From NCBI GenBank assembly GCA_964036045.1, contig OZ038402.1, forward strand, positions 3,937,395 to 4,001,394: a stretch of 64,000 nt of DNA. Direction: 5' to 3'. Source of the stretch: Eutreptiella sp. 'Long Island Sound 2002' (lineage: Eukaryota > Euglenozoa > Euglenophyceae > Eutreptiales > Eutreptiaceae). Below the pieces are notes generated by a model. It was not told the origin of the DNA. It did not search any database and saw nothing but the letters and a program-made list of their open reading frames with translations. Made by a program: the position numbers and the translations under genes. Within the stretch, counting starts at the first letter, position 1. Every line of letters begins with the position of its first letter. Shown piece after piece: positions 46,641 through 56,875 of the stretch.

Positions 46641-46655
46641 TGCCTCTTGCTACCA
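46641..46655 (-). promoter_or_regulatory. B1 primer binding site
   Basis: Coding strand TGGTAGCAAGAGGCA, overlapping the final T of the LTR; resembles the initiator tRNA-Met complement with one inserted A. Confidence 0.65.
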
Positions 46656-47441
46656 GAAAGTTTTATAGTGATTTCAACACTGTGTTTGTGCCTCTCCTGC
46701 TGCTTGCTGCTGGTGTAGGGTTTCCTGCTGCTTGTTTTTGATGACCAAAATGTTTTGTTTGCTGAAATACAACCAGTCCAGGATAGCCCAAGCCAGAGAT
46801 AAGCAAGTAGAAGAGAATCAGGATCAAAGCATGAAGGACTGCAGTGTAAACAGTGAAAGATGAAAGAGTATGCACAGAAACTGCAACTCAAGGCACATCT
46901 GATTGCATATTCACAAAGATAGCTGAAATGTTTTGGAAAAAGAGTTGGAAAACTGCCCCATGGTCACGCAATCTCCATAGTGCCATCTCAGGAGATGTGC
47001 ACCCTTTGTTTTGGGTCCCATATGGGCTGAGGTGGCAGGACATCTGGCGATGAGGTCACTGCCATGTCACATGGGATCTTCCTATTAACCTAGGCAGACC
47101 AGAAATTGAACCCAGGACCTCTCAAAAATAGGTGCCCAGCCCCCTAGGGTGCATACAACTAGGTCAGCTAAGAATTCATGAGAAAACATAGATAAATTCA
47201 TGGGCTCTGCCCTGGATATGTCAGTTCTCAGTCGACTCCGGAAAAGATGAATTGCCTCACATTGATAGGGGATTAAGGGGTCCACTCCATATCCTAAGTG
47301 GGTGTTTGGTTCCATAGGTCAAAATGTGTTATCACCACTTTTGGTTGGGCCAATACTAAGATAGAAATGCCTTTGTGCTCAGTGCATCTCTAATACAACT
47401 AGAGTATGCCTCAAAGCATTGGAAAAGCACTTTTTCTTACT
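46655..47441 (-). repeat. B1 5' LTR
   Basis: 787 bp, direct repeat of 24936-25722; same AG...CT termini. The right flank GTCTT pairs with GTCTC at 24931-24935 as a mutated target duplication. Confidence 0.9.
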
Positions 47442-47650
47442 GTCTTCAAGCTGTAGGTTGCATGGTGAGCAGTACATGGCTGTCCGAAGAATTGACTGTG
47501 AGTGCAGCAGTGCAGTGCATGTCAGGCAGGGTGGCGAAAGAAAACTACAGGGTGTGCATGTACCAATGCTCATGTCATTTTTACCCTTGGCAGGTGTGTT
47601 GTGGTTTTGTTCTTTGTTTTTTGTTTTTTGTGCTGTGGTGTTGCACAGAT
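47442..47650 (+). repeat. Repeat C copy, right half (split by B1)
   Basis: Continues module C2 (CAAGCTGTAGGTTGCATGG, GAATTGACTGTGAGTGCAGC) from 24935. In uninterrupted copies at 50955-51220 and 61455-61700 the two halves are adjacent, which proves the insertion. Confidence 0.88.
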
Positions 47651-47780
47651 TTTTTTTTTAGCAGGCATGATGTCTATTAGTGAATTCATTTTTGTGCGAA
47701 CAATATAACCCTGGGGCGGGGCCCAGACTGCCCTGAGGACAGCCACAGCCCAGGCAGAAAACGCCCACACAAACGACTCT

Positions 47781-48464
47781 TTGCCCTCGAAAAGCGCCCC
47801 CACGTGCCCAGTGGTGAAACACCATACCCAGCAGATAAAGTACCAATGGTACAGAATCCGTTGCCCCCACCTGCACCACGAGACGCGGCACCACACAGTG
47901 GCTATGACGTCTGCGCGCCTATGCGGCACGGACGTTTCCTCCACTGGGTACCAGGACAAATGCTACTGCCAACTCCTGGAGAGACACCATGGCCCGATCA
48001 TAAAGAGGATCCAGAAAATGATAAAGAAAGTCTCCAAGAGTGCTGGCTTCAGGTCCCAGAAAACCCAGGTGACAGCTGGGCTGTTGCGGGACTGGGCTGT
48101 GATCACACTGAACAGGTCCTGGGAGGGGGGGACAATTCACGAAACCCTCCCAGTTGTCCTGGAAATACTCGTGACTCTGACGCGGTGTGACATAGACGAG
48201 GAGGATTACGACCCCTTTGATGGCACAGACCGTCCGAATGGCCCCCTGGATCCAGGTGTGGCGGCCAATGGACTAGGGGAGGCAGGGTGTGTCCCTGTAC
48301 CACCCGATGTCTGGGAGATGCATGCACCTAAAAGCCTGGAGTGGGCATTGCGCCAGATCCCCAACCAAGCGCGCACGTGGGACCCAGGCCTGGCTGCCGT
48401 GGCGGAACGCATGTGCGCGGATGGCCTGCTTAATAGGGACCTGAAGGGGGGCCGTCGAACCTAA
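47781..48464 (+). CDS. Element E, region upstream of RT
   Basis: A 227-codon frame whose end (DVWEMHAPKSLEWALRQI, RMCADGLLNRDLKGG) runs directly into the RT frame after a shift between 48437 and 48464, so it is probably the N-terminal part of the same polyprotein. The earlier portion has no known domain, and a second frame (47804-48190) is also open, so the N-terminal reading is uncertain. The promoter and start are not identified. Confidence 0.4.
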   Translation: MPSKSAPTCPVVKHHTQQIKYQWYRIRCPHLHHETRHHTVAMTSARLCGTDVSSTGYQDKCYCQLLERHHGPIIKRIQKMIKKVSKSAGFRSQKTQVTAGLLRDWAVITLNRSWEGGTIHETLPVVLEILVTLTRCDIDEEDYDPFDGTDRPNGPLDPGVAANGLGEAGCVPVPPDVWEMHAPKSLEWALRQIPNQARTWDPGLAAVAERMCADGLLNRDLKGGRRT

Positions 48465-49765
48465 AGGCGTTTGCCAAGCCGAAGAATGCGACGAAAGGGG
48501 CACTTATTGCTGACCTCAGGGCATTGAATTCCCTGCTCCTGAAGCCCCTGCCCTTTGCCTTGCCCTCGCTCTCAGAGCTGGGGGACCTGTTCACTGCATG
48601 TAAACACTTGGGCCAGCCCATCTATTTCGCAAAATCTGACATTTCCAATATGTATTGGGCCTGCAAACTGCCAGCCCACCTTCGTGAATCCGTTAGGTTT
48701 AGAGTAAATGGCAGGTCATATCACATCCCTTCCCCACCTTTCGGGTGGGTCTTCAGCCCCATCCTTGCTATTGAAATTCTTTCCAGAAGCTTGGTACTTC
48801 AGTTCCCTGGGACCATCATCCTGATCCAATATCTCGATGATGTGTTGCTCAACTCCACCAACCCCCTGTGCCTCCGTCTGGAGGCAAGCCAACTGGCTGA
48901 AGAGCTATCAACGGCCGGTTGGAAGCTGAGTCCCAAGTCCGATCTCGAACCGAAAACATCCGTAACATGGTTGGGTAAAACCATAGACGGCGCCACTTTT
49001 TCCATGGCACAGGCTCCCACATACCTAGCACAGGTGATTAAAGGTTGGGTAAAACTGGCCTGCAGGACTTACACAGAAAAGAGGGCACGTGGGTAGGTGG
49101 GAAAAATATTGTGAGCAGCGACCCCCTCCAGACAGCCCCTCCCTTTCCTCCAGGGGCCCATGGCGTGGACCACCTGGGGACCTCCTTGTGCCCCCTTCAG
49201 GCCCCCGAGAGTACTGCGCTCTCTCTGCCATGCAATTTTCTTGTGCTGTCAACCATGGCATGCCACAAGGTGTATTGACCCGCGACATACCTGGTATGTG
49301 GACGCTGCCAGATCTGATGCTGGATACGTGGCGGCGGTCTGGGGACCAGCCCTGGGATGCAGAATTAAACTACTCCCCGAGTGGATCTTCTCACAGCAGT
49401 CTGCAGAGGTGATGGCAATTGAAATGGCAGCGAAATTGGCAGTCCAGATGAAGCTCCCAGCTATCCATGTGGGAGCAGACAACCTGGGCGCCATATGGTC
49501 AGCTATCCGCCTCTCGGGAAGTGTAGGGAACCCAGGCAGAGGACGACTGCTCCGCCCTCTTGCACACACCCTGAGGTGGGAAAACCTGCAGCTAAAGCTC
49601 AGCCGAGTGCAATCAAAACTAAACCCGGCCGACCACCCCTCGAGGGTGTTTGAATTTGACTCCCCGACCCTGATGCACGCCTCGGCGTGGGCCACGTTCA
49701 TAGTGGCAATGAGACAGCCGACTCCACACCTTCTCCACATGGGCTGGGCGGGCCGAGGGTGGTAG
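48437..49765 (+). pseudogene. Element E reverse transcriptase and RNase H
   Basis: RT blocks: KNATKGALIADLRALN, YFAKSDISNMYWACKLP (motif A Asp), PPFGWVFSP and IQYLDDVLLNS (motif C Asp pair), then a thumb with VTWLGKTIDG. The frame stops at 49096. RNase H follows in another frame: WYVDAARSDAGY (Asp), AEVMAIEMAAKLA (Glu), GADNLGAIWSAI (Asp) and LNPADHPSR (final Asp). The sequence is unlike the A/B/D chromoviruses and closer in style to DIRS-like or pararetrovirus-like RTs. No integrase, tyrosine recombinase or LTR was found. The RT/RNase H frameshift indicates decay. Confidence 0.8.
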
Positions 49766-49778
49766 GTACTTGCTGAGA

Positions 49779-49868
49779 TGTGGCCTTGACCAGCCGACCC
49801 CGAATGATCACGACAACGGATTGTGCCTGCAGGGGTGCCAGGGGTGCAGGAGAGAGACAACATTAAAC
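49779..49868 (+). repeat. Direct repeat flanking microsatellite, copy 1
   Basis: ATGTGGCCTTGACCAGCCGA and the following ~70 bp recur at 50050-50139 with a few changes. It starts just after the E RNase H stop, so it may be a terminal repeat of element E. Confidence 0.75.
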
Positions 49869-49937
49869 CCATGTTTATGCAATAAACATAAGTTTGATAC
49901 ACAGTGCACCTCGTCTGTATCTTAGACTCACTGAGTT

Positions 49938-50003
49938 TTTGACCCACCCACCCACCCCCGACCGCCACCCACCATCCATTCAACCCACCCACCCACCCAC
50001 ACA
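49938..50003. repeat. CCCA/ACCC microsatellite
   Basis: Runs of CCCACCCACCC at about 49941-49957 and 49985-50002, with a degenerate middle. Confidence 0.85.
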
Positions 50004-50049
50004 CCCTCAGTACTCCAGTCTCACAGTCTACTCTTACGGCAAACGAGCC

Positions 50050-50139
50050 ATGTGGCCGTGACCAGCCGACCCCGAATGATCACGACAACGGATTGTGCAT
50101 GCATGGGTGCCAGGGTTGCAGGAGAGAGACAACATTAAA
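50050..50139 (+). repeat. Direct repeat flanking microsatellite, copy 2
   Basis: Partner of 49779-49868, 271 bp downstream. Confidence 0.75.
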
Positions 50140-50475
50140 CCTTGCCCAAGGGGCACTTGGCACTGAGAGTTTGGCCTATTTGACAAAAAAATGCATGATG
50201 CCCTGTAACTGCAGGGCAGGGCAGCTCTTATGTCTGCACTTGGGCAGGGGCCACCACAGCGTCCATGGTTTTGCTTTAAGGGCACTGCGGTGTACGGGCA
50301 ACCCTCACAATGCATATGAGTGCGAGACTGCACAGTCTGTGCTTCGAAGGCATGAAGAAGGCAACAATCTTTGCAAGCAGAGTGTTCTTCTGACTTGGTT
50401 GTGTTGAACGATAGGCCCGTCATTTTCCTGACGTTCCTGGGGCTTGCGCAGCGAAGGGAGAAGGGGGGCGCGGGT
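50140..50475. other. Spacer, nothing recognised
   Basis: No conserved frame and no repeat shared with other parts of the window. Confidence 0.5.
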
Positions 50476-52059
50476 ACCACCCATGATTATCATTTCATGG
50501 CCAAACACTCCCTCAGCATGGTTCTCCTTTTTATTTTGGCCATTTCTGCAATCAGGCAGCAGCTTCGTTGGCGAGACTATCCAACCCACATTTCCAAACA
50601 GCACGCTCTTGAAGCTCCGAAAATGAGACTCCCAGTTTGATGATCTCAGAATCCTCACTCTGTTTGCGCCGCGCCCCCCAACACCCCACGCCCCCTGGGG
50701 TCCCACATGGTGCTCACCGGCACACAGTGACGGCAGGGGGAGGAGCACTGGCTCATGCGGGCCCACCGTGCCTGGCTCTTTGGGGATGCCCTCGTACCAT
50801 TGGCCACGGACTGCTGGTGCCACGTGGCCATTTTTTGCGGCTGAAGGTTCATATGTCCTCTCTCCCTCATCTTCGGTTCCCCACTGCTCTCATGACATTT
50901 CTGTCATTCTTTTGTGTCATCTATTGAAGCTGACATGCATACCAGGATTGGGATGTGTTCTATGGAGGTTATGGCCGCTCTTTCTCTTTCGTTGACAGTG
51001 ATGTTTTCAGGCTCTTAGTAGTGCTTCCAAGCTGTAGGTTGCATGGTGAGTAGTACATGGCTGTCCGAAGAATTGACTGTGAGTGCAGCAGTGCAGTGCA
51101 TGTCAGGCAGGGTGGCGAAAGAAAACTACAGGGTGTGCATGTACCAATGCTCATGTCATTTTTACCCTTGGCAGGTGTGTTTTGTTTTTGTTCTTTGTTT
51201 CTTGTTTTTTTGCTGTGGTATTATAAAAAACATGGTGCTCAGCGGCACAAAGTGACGGCAGGGGGAGGAGCACTGGCTCATGCGGGCCCATGGTGCCTGG
51301 CTCTTTGGGGATGCCCTCGTGCCATTGGCCGCCAACTGCTGGTGCTAAGTGGCCAATTTTTGCGGCTGAAGGTTCATATGTCCTCTCTCCCTCATCTTGG
51401 GTATCCCCACTGCTCTCATGACATTTCTGTCATTCTTTTGTCTCATCTATTGAAGCTGACATGCGTACCAGGATTGGGATGTTGCCACCGGACATTGTGT
51501 ATTTTTGCCGTTGCGGTTTTTCTGCAACGACGAAACCCTGGTCAGACGCCGCTTTTACTGACGCCATTGTATCTACCACCCATGATTATCATTTCATGGC
51601 CAAACATTCCCTCAGCATGGTTCTCCTTTTTATTTTGGCCATTTCTGCAATCAGGCAGCAGCTTCGTTGGCGAGACTATCCAACCCCCATTTCCACACAG
51701 CACGCTCTTGAAGCTCTGAAAATGTGAATCCCCATTTGATGATCTCAGAATCCTCAATCTGTTTGCGTCGCCCCCCCCCCCACACCTCACGCCCCCCGGG
51801 GTCCCACATGGTGCTCACCGGCACACAGTGACGGCAGGGGGGGGAGCACTGGCTCATGCGGGCCCATGGTGCCTGGCTGTTTGGGGATGCCCTTGTGCCA
51901 TTGGCCGCCAACTGCTGGTGCCACGTGGCCATTTTTTGCGGCTGAAGATTCATATGTCCTCTCTCCCTCATCGTGGGTATCCCCACTGCTCCCATGACAT
52001 TTCTGTCATTCTTTTGTGTCATCTATTGAAGCTGACATGCATACCAGGATTGAGATTGA

Positions 52060-52245
52060 GATTGAAGCTGGCTCCCATTTGTCTTTTTCTGGACCGAATC
52101 CTTTCCATCTGCACAGAAAGTACCACTTGTTTCGAGCATTTTTCTTGTAATCAAGGATCTTCTCCAACTCGAAACTGCTGGGGACCATCTTCCTGTCGCT
52201 CAGGTATTTCGAAGTCCAATGGAGAGGCTTGAACTTTCCTTTGGG
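52060..52245 (-). pseudogene. Family D chromodomain, truncated
   Basis: In frame with integrase across a TGA (52246-52248). Reads ELEKILDY, WYFLCRWKGFG and DKWEPAS, the core of a chromodomain, then runs into AATCTC repeats and C sequence. The last helix is missing. Confidence 0.85.
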
Positions 52246-52248
52246 TCA

Positions 52249-53277
52249 GGGTACTTCAGCCTTCAAACAGTCCCGATGTACTTCTTGATGTCTGCCCGGT
52301 TCAACTTCAATGTTGAATGTAGTCTCACTTATTTGACCACTGACTTGGAATGGGCCTTCCCACAAAGGTAACAACTTGTTGTCGTCCTTCAGGGTCTCGT
52401 CTGACTTACGAAGCCAAACTTGCTGGCCTTTCTCGAAGGGTTTTCCCTGTGATCTCGACTGATTTTTGAATTTCAACCAATCTGCTTGACTCTTCACTTT
52501 GGCTTGGATCCACTTGGACTCTAAATCCTTGATCCTCTCAAACCATTGTGAGGCGTCGTAGCACTGCCTTGGATGATACATCACTGGTCCTGGACCCATC
52601 TTCTCACGGCCAAAAACAAGCTCATTCGGACTTAATCCAGTGTAGTTCTTGGTCCGATGGTATCTCCTCAAGACACAGTAAATTGTCTCCAACCAATTGT
52701 AGTCTTTTTCAGTCGCCAGGAATTTTCTCAGAATGTTGATAAGAATTCTTCCAGCGCGTTCAGCAGGGAGGGCTCGATGGTCGTAGACTCGGGCACGAAG
52801 ATGATGAACTCCCAATAGAGCACACATGTTCTCCCACCAAGTCCCAATGAACTCCTTCCCACTGTCCGTCAGAATTTCACTGGGAACATCCCAGTTACTC
52901 ATCCACTGACTTGCAGTCCACTTGGCAGCCATTTCAGAGGTGACATGCTTCGTGTTGCAAGGGAGGACCTGGATGTGGCCACTGTGGCGGTCTTTAATTA
53001 ACAAAACCCCATCGATTGGCTTCCTCGTGTAGAGACATTCCTCTTGGATTTGTCCCAACTCGAAGACATCCGCCGTCACCTTGTCGAACAACCTCTCAGG
53101 AATTGGCAGTCCCTTCAATAATCCTTCTGCCTTTTCATTCTTGGGGATGTTCGTCTGACATTGCTTGCATCCTTTGGCAACTCGCTCACAGGCACACTTG
53201 AGGTCCCGTGTGTACACTCTGTGTCGTAGCTCCTGCTCCAGAACACGGGAGTGTCCGTGGGATGTCTCATTCCGATG
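52249..53277 (-). pseudogene. Family D integrase
   Basis: Zinc region with His (SHGHSRV, LRHRVYT) and CACERVAKGCKQC; core with VTADVFELG, ILTDSGKEFIGTWW and PAERAGR, so the D-D-E set is intact, unlike family A. The C-terminal barrel has KGQQVWLRKSDE and PLWEGPFQV. Stops at both ends (TAG 53278-53280, TGA 52246-52248) isolate it within an otherwise continuous frame. Confidence 0.88.
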
Positions 53278-53280
53278 CTA

Positions 53281-54096
53281 ATGTTTGACATATTGGTCAA
53301 TTAGACAATCAGGAATACAAATCCGTCCTTGCCAAAATAACTTGTCGCCTGGGATCTTGAAATCAGACGTCTCTTCAGAGTCGTAAGGCTTGTCCCCTCT
53401 CAACTTGTGGTATACAGACCCAAAGAACCTGTCCTCCTTGTACATCTTCGTCCAATCCACATAGAGGAAGGAAGTTTCCTTGTCCTTTTGTTGTGGGGGG
53501 AGCGTGGATTTCGCCTTGGAACTTGTCACTGGAATCACATTAAGGAGTGGCAGCGAGGACTCAGAGTCAGTGTTAACTCTTTCAATCTGATCTGCCTTGG
53601 TATTCTCCTTGCATCTGACCAATTCAACCTTCATACGATTCTTAATCGAACATTGGAGACAATGTTTCTTGATCAGTGCTTGTTCCTCCTTATCAAACTC
53701 GACCACTTCGGCTTTATCCGTCGCTCTCCCATGAAAACTCACTTCAGAGTAAGCCTCTGAGGCTGGGTAGGCCCAGCGACTCAGGGCGTCCGCCACTGTA
53801 TTGTAGCGCCCTGGAATGTAAGTCACGTGGAGGTCAAATCTGCTGAGAGTTTCATGCCAACGGCCTCTCCTCCCAGCTGGTCCACCAGGGGTATCCATAT
53901 GTTCTGTCCTCCAGCTCTCCAGTGACTTGTGGTCAGTCAGTACCTCAACGCGATGGCCCAAGATCCAACCTTCATAACGCCGTAAGGCACAAAGGATTGC
54001 GTAGGCTTCTTGTTCCCTTGGACTCCAATTTCGCTGTCTTGTTGTAAGCTTGCGAGACCAGAAAGCCAGAGGATGATGGTCACCTTCGTCATCGAC
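53281..54096 (-). pseudogene. Family D RNase H and linker
   Basis: In frame after TAA at 54097-54099 (family A has Gln there). Shows FWSRKLTTRQRNWSPREQE, AYAILCALRRYEG, VLTDHKSLESW, GRWHETLSRFD and NTVADALSRW. A ~130-residue linker then leads to integrase. Confidence 0.87.
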
Positions 54097-54099
54097 TTA

Positions 54100-55353
54100 T
54101 TCGATCGTCGCACCAATGGCGTAACGACTGGCGTCTGTACAAATATAAAAAGGTCTTCCATCCAACCACGGAGTCTTTAATGTAACCACATTTGCCAGTG
54201 CTTCCTTGAGACCAGTAAAGGCCTCTTCACATTCTGGCGTCCACTTGAGCTTGACTTGAGATCCAATCTTTCCTTCTATTTTGCCAACCTTGAGTAACTC
54301 TGTCAATGGACCAGAGAACTTGGCGCAGAGAGGAAGGAACTCGTGGTAATAATTGCAGCAGCCTAAAAAGGCACGAAGCTGCGTGATGGTTTTAGGCCTT
54401 TCCCATAGCTGCAGGGCAGCCGTTTTCCCTGGGGCCGGTCTTCTTGTCCCATCTTCCAAGACAGAGCCACAAAATTCCACGCTCTGGAGGAACATTTTGC
54501 CCTTCTTGGGTCCACACACGAGCTTCTCTTGTCGAAGGACTTCGGGAACTTTGCGGACTTGTTCTTTGTGCAACTTCAGGCACTCATCAAAGTGTTTTCC
54601 CAACGGCGTGGCATTCAGAAGGTCGTCAATGTAGATGCTGCAGAATTCTTGTAAATCCAGAGACTTGTGCTTCTGAAAAAAAATAGTCTCCATCATCTTC
54701 TGGAATATCGACGGCCCATTCTTCAGACCCATCGGCAGTACAGTCCACTGGACGGTGCCACAGGGCGTGCACATTGCCGTCAAATGCCCATCCTCCTTTC
54801 GAAGTGGCATTTGGTGAAAGCCATGGCGCTAATCCAACACAGTAAAGAGCTTGCCTTTGGCTCTCGCGGCGATCTCCTTCTCGTTTAAAGGAAGGGGATG
54901 CGCGTCAGGTACCGTGGCGACATTCAGAGCTCTGTAATCCACCACTAGACGCCAAGCATCTATGCTGCATTGGTCAGCAGGTGGGGGGTTTGGCACAGTA
55001 AATGGTGCTGAACACCACTCAGAACTCATGCAGCCCTCCAACCAACCGAACTCATAGAGATTGCGCTCAATAATCTTTCGCAGGGCATCTGCTTTGGTGC
55101 CATGAAGGTAGAATGGGCGTTGTTTGTGCACCTTTGAGCCTTGGATTATCTCAATCTTGGCTTCCCCATTTTCACATCGAATTGGGGGGTTTTTCCACAA
55201 CTTCCCACTCAGCACGTCATCCTTATAATCTTCGAACACTGCATACCTTCTTGCAGCTATCCTGTCTCCGTCGACGTGATTCCCACATTTAATCACCGAC
55301 ATTATGTCCACCAATTTGCGAATTGTTGGTCGTGGTCTCATATTCTTGGCCAC
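54100..55353 (-). pseudogene. Family D reverse transcriptase
   Basis: Fingers/palm from RLVVDYRALN through GKLFTVLD (motif A), a TAG stop just after (where family A has Leu), then RHGFHQMPL, LPMGLKNGPSIFQKMM and IYIDDLL (motif C), thumb LRAFLGCCNYYHEF and the first RNase H strand CTDASRYAIGATIE. One stop and the preceding frame change near 55357-55380 are the only lesions, so inactivation may be fairly recent. Confidence 0.88.
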
Positions 55354-55354
55354 T

Positions 55355-56383
55355 TCATTCCAAACTTTGTTGGCGGATGAAGCTCACCTGAGCTCGCTCC
55401 TCTGTGGGATCCCACCAAGTAAGGGGGTCCACAAATGTCTTGAAGGGATGGTCGGACGAATTCAGCTGCATTCCTGTCAATTCAGGTGAAAATCTTGGAA
55501 ATTTGTCGTCATTCTTGCTTGAAATCTTGACATTTTTGGCTTGATTCTTGTCTGACGGGGACGAATTGGAATGGATGGAGGCGTTCTCTTGAGGGACGCC
55601 ATTTGTCCTTCCCTCCTTCCGCGACGATATGTCGGGATTCCGCTCTCGATCGTCTCGGTCCACCTCAATTTCGTCGATTCCTGAGGAATTTGAAATGACC
55701 TCTTCTGTTCCCATTTCACTGTGATCTCGCCAATAATCTCCCAGATTCCCGTCAACTAAGCACACCAACGTGCTCCACACTGTGGCACACTGTGGCAAAG
55801 GCTTGCCATTGTCTTCGCAATACAGCTTCACTCCCTTGTGAGGCAGCTCGACAGTGTCGATTGAAATGTCCATAATGTCCTTGAACCAAGATTGTTTTGG
55901 CCAGTTGGGGACAATTAAAATCGCCTTTGCGCCAGATTGCTTCAGCTTCTGCACCACACGAGGAAAAACGTCGAAGGGCGGATTGATCCATAAAGGTTCA
56001 GACCAGTCCTCACTCCAGGCATCATTGTAGAACTTTGGAAATCTTTTATTTCTGTTGTTTGCAAAGGCATCAACTTGCGGACGAAAATTGTGGTTCTTTT
56101 CGAAGTAATCCACCAGAATGTCCCGCCATTTGTCGACTACACGACAGCAAACTGACTTCCACCTCTTTGAGTTCAATGATTCCACCTTTCCTTCGGCGAA
56201 TTCTTCTTGATTCCCTGTCCATTCCTGCCGATCACACTGAATATGCAGCTTATTTCGCTCCTTGAATTGGTGTATACTCTTTGTGTATGGGTGCAGATAA
56301 TACAGGTCGGACGGGTCGCTGGTCGGCGGATCCTGGAGGAAGCATGTCCTGCCTCCCATGGGCGACACACGGTGAGCGTGAAG
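55355..56383 (-). CDS. Family D Dam-like methyltransferase domain (part of pol)
   Basis: The 337-codon frame after protease contains, at residues ~98-185 (55814-56074), RPQVDAFANN, NKRFPKFYND, WSEPLWINPPFDVFPRV and AILIVPNWPKQSWF. The NPPF tetrapeptide matches motif IV ([DN]PP[YF]) of N6-adenine methyltransferases, and the layout (DAFA, Asn, DW, NPPF, basic helix, VPNW) is like the phage Dam family and the MT domain known in DIRS elements. No FxGxG SAM motif is seen, so it may be a binding rather than a catalytic domain. A TGA at 56384-56386 separates it from protease in the same frame. The acidic C-terminal half has no motif. Confidence 0.65.
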   Translation of the reverse strand, partial: LHAHRVSPMGGRTCFLQDPPTSDPSDLYYLHPYTKSIHQFKERNKLHIQCDRQEWTGNQEEFAEGKVESLNSKRWKSVCCRVVDKWRDILVDYFEKNHNFRPQVDAFANNRNKRFPKFYNDAWSEDWSEPLWINPPFDVFPRVVQKLKQSGAKAILIVPNWPKQSWFKDIMDISIDTVELPHKGVKLYCEDNGKPLPQCATVWSTLVCLVDGNLGDYWRDHSEMGTEEVISNSSGIDEIEVDRDDRERNPDISSRKEGRTNGVPQENASIHSNSSPSDKNQAKNVKISSKNDDKFPRFSPELTGMQLNSSDHPFKTFVDPLTWWDPTEERAQVSFIRQQSLE

Positions 56384-56386
56384 TCA

Positions 56387-56872
56387 TGGTTGACCCAAGA
56401 AGAAATCATACTTTATGGTGGCTTGATAGAATTTTCCAGAAAACCACTCCTCCGTCACCGTCTCCTCCACGCTCCAGACAGATTGTTTCACCAATCTGAC
56501 CGCCAATTCTCCCTCTCTGTCGCCACCTTCAAGGCGATGTCCGCTCACTCCCTCCAGCTGAACAGGTGTCGAGGACATCTTCGCCTCGTCCTCCTGCAGA
56601 AAGCCTCTCCTCACCAGATTGACCTCTGAACCATTGTCAATCAGACATTTGGCAAGTTTAACCTTCCCATCTGTCGTCCTGACCTGGATCCAGCAGACAA
56701 ACTGGCGCTGCTTGCCCCGCCGGACAGCGCTGAGGACCCAGGCAGGGTAGAGGAGGCCGGAGGAACGCGCCAGCTGATCCCAGCAGCGTCCATCCACCGC
56801 CCCAACTACCCTGATGGGCTTTGTCTCCTGCCACTCAACACCAATGTTGGGAATAGGGTCAAGTTGGCTTCC
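56387..56872 (-). CDS. Family D retropepsin-like protease
   Basis: In frame with gag across the TAG at 56873-56875. Active site CLIDNGSEVNLV (Asp-Asn-Gly instead of the usual DTG/DSG) and KYDFFLGQP at the end, equivalent to the ILG block. DNG is unusual and could reduce activity or be a mutation; the surrounding hydrophobics are intact. Confidence 0.8.
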
Positions 56873-56875
56873 CTA
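56873..56875 (-). promoter_or_regulatory. Candidate readthrough stop, family D
   Basis: TAG GGA AGC CAA between gag (ending EEEWQ) and the in-frame protease. It shares TAG-RGA-AGC-C with family A at 18330. UAG followed by G also resembles the leaky amber of gammaretroviruses. Confidence 0.6.

Larger units (their letters stand above)
46125..47441 (-). mobile_element. Element B1, upstream portion (5' LTR, leader, gag N-terminus)
   Basis: The piece of B1 pushed to the far side of B2. It contains the 5' LTR, PBS, leader and the first ~140 gag codons, ending exactly at the B2 target site. Beyond 47441 the interrupted repeat C resumes. Confidence 0.9.

Noticed and set aside
24936-47441. B1 and B2 as one segmental inverted duplication
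   Set aside because: Each has its own LTR pair, target duplication, PBS and polypurine tract, and B1 gag is cut exactly at the TAAAG duplication.
49873-49887. GTTTAT-GCA-ATAAAC hairpin as a transcription terminator
   Set aside because: The stem is only six AT-rich pairs with no T-run, and eukaryotic genes do not use such terminators.
52060-55353. Reassigned stop codon (sense TAG/TAA/TGA) to explain the single stops in otherwise clean pol frames
   Set aside because: All three stop codons occur, at positions expected to be Leu, Gln, Trp or Arg by comparison with the other families, and B2 pol is open for 1,632 codons under the standard code.
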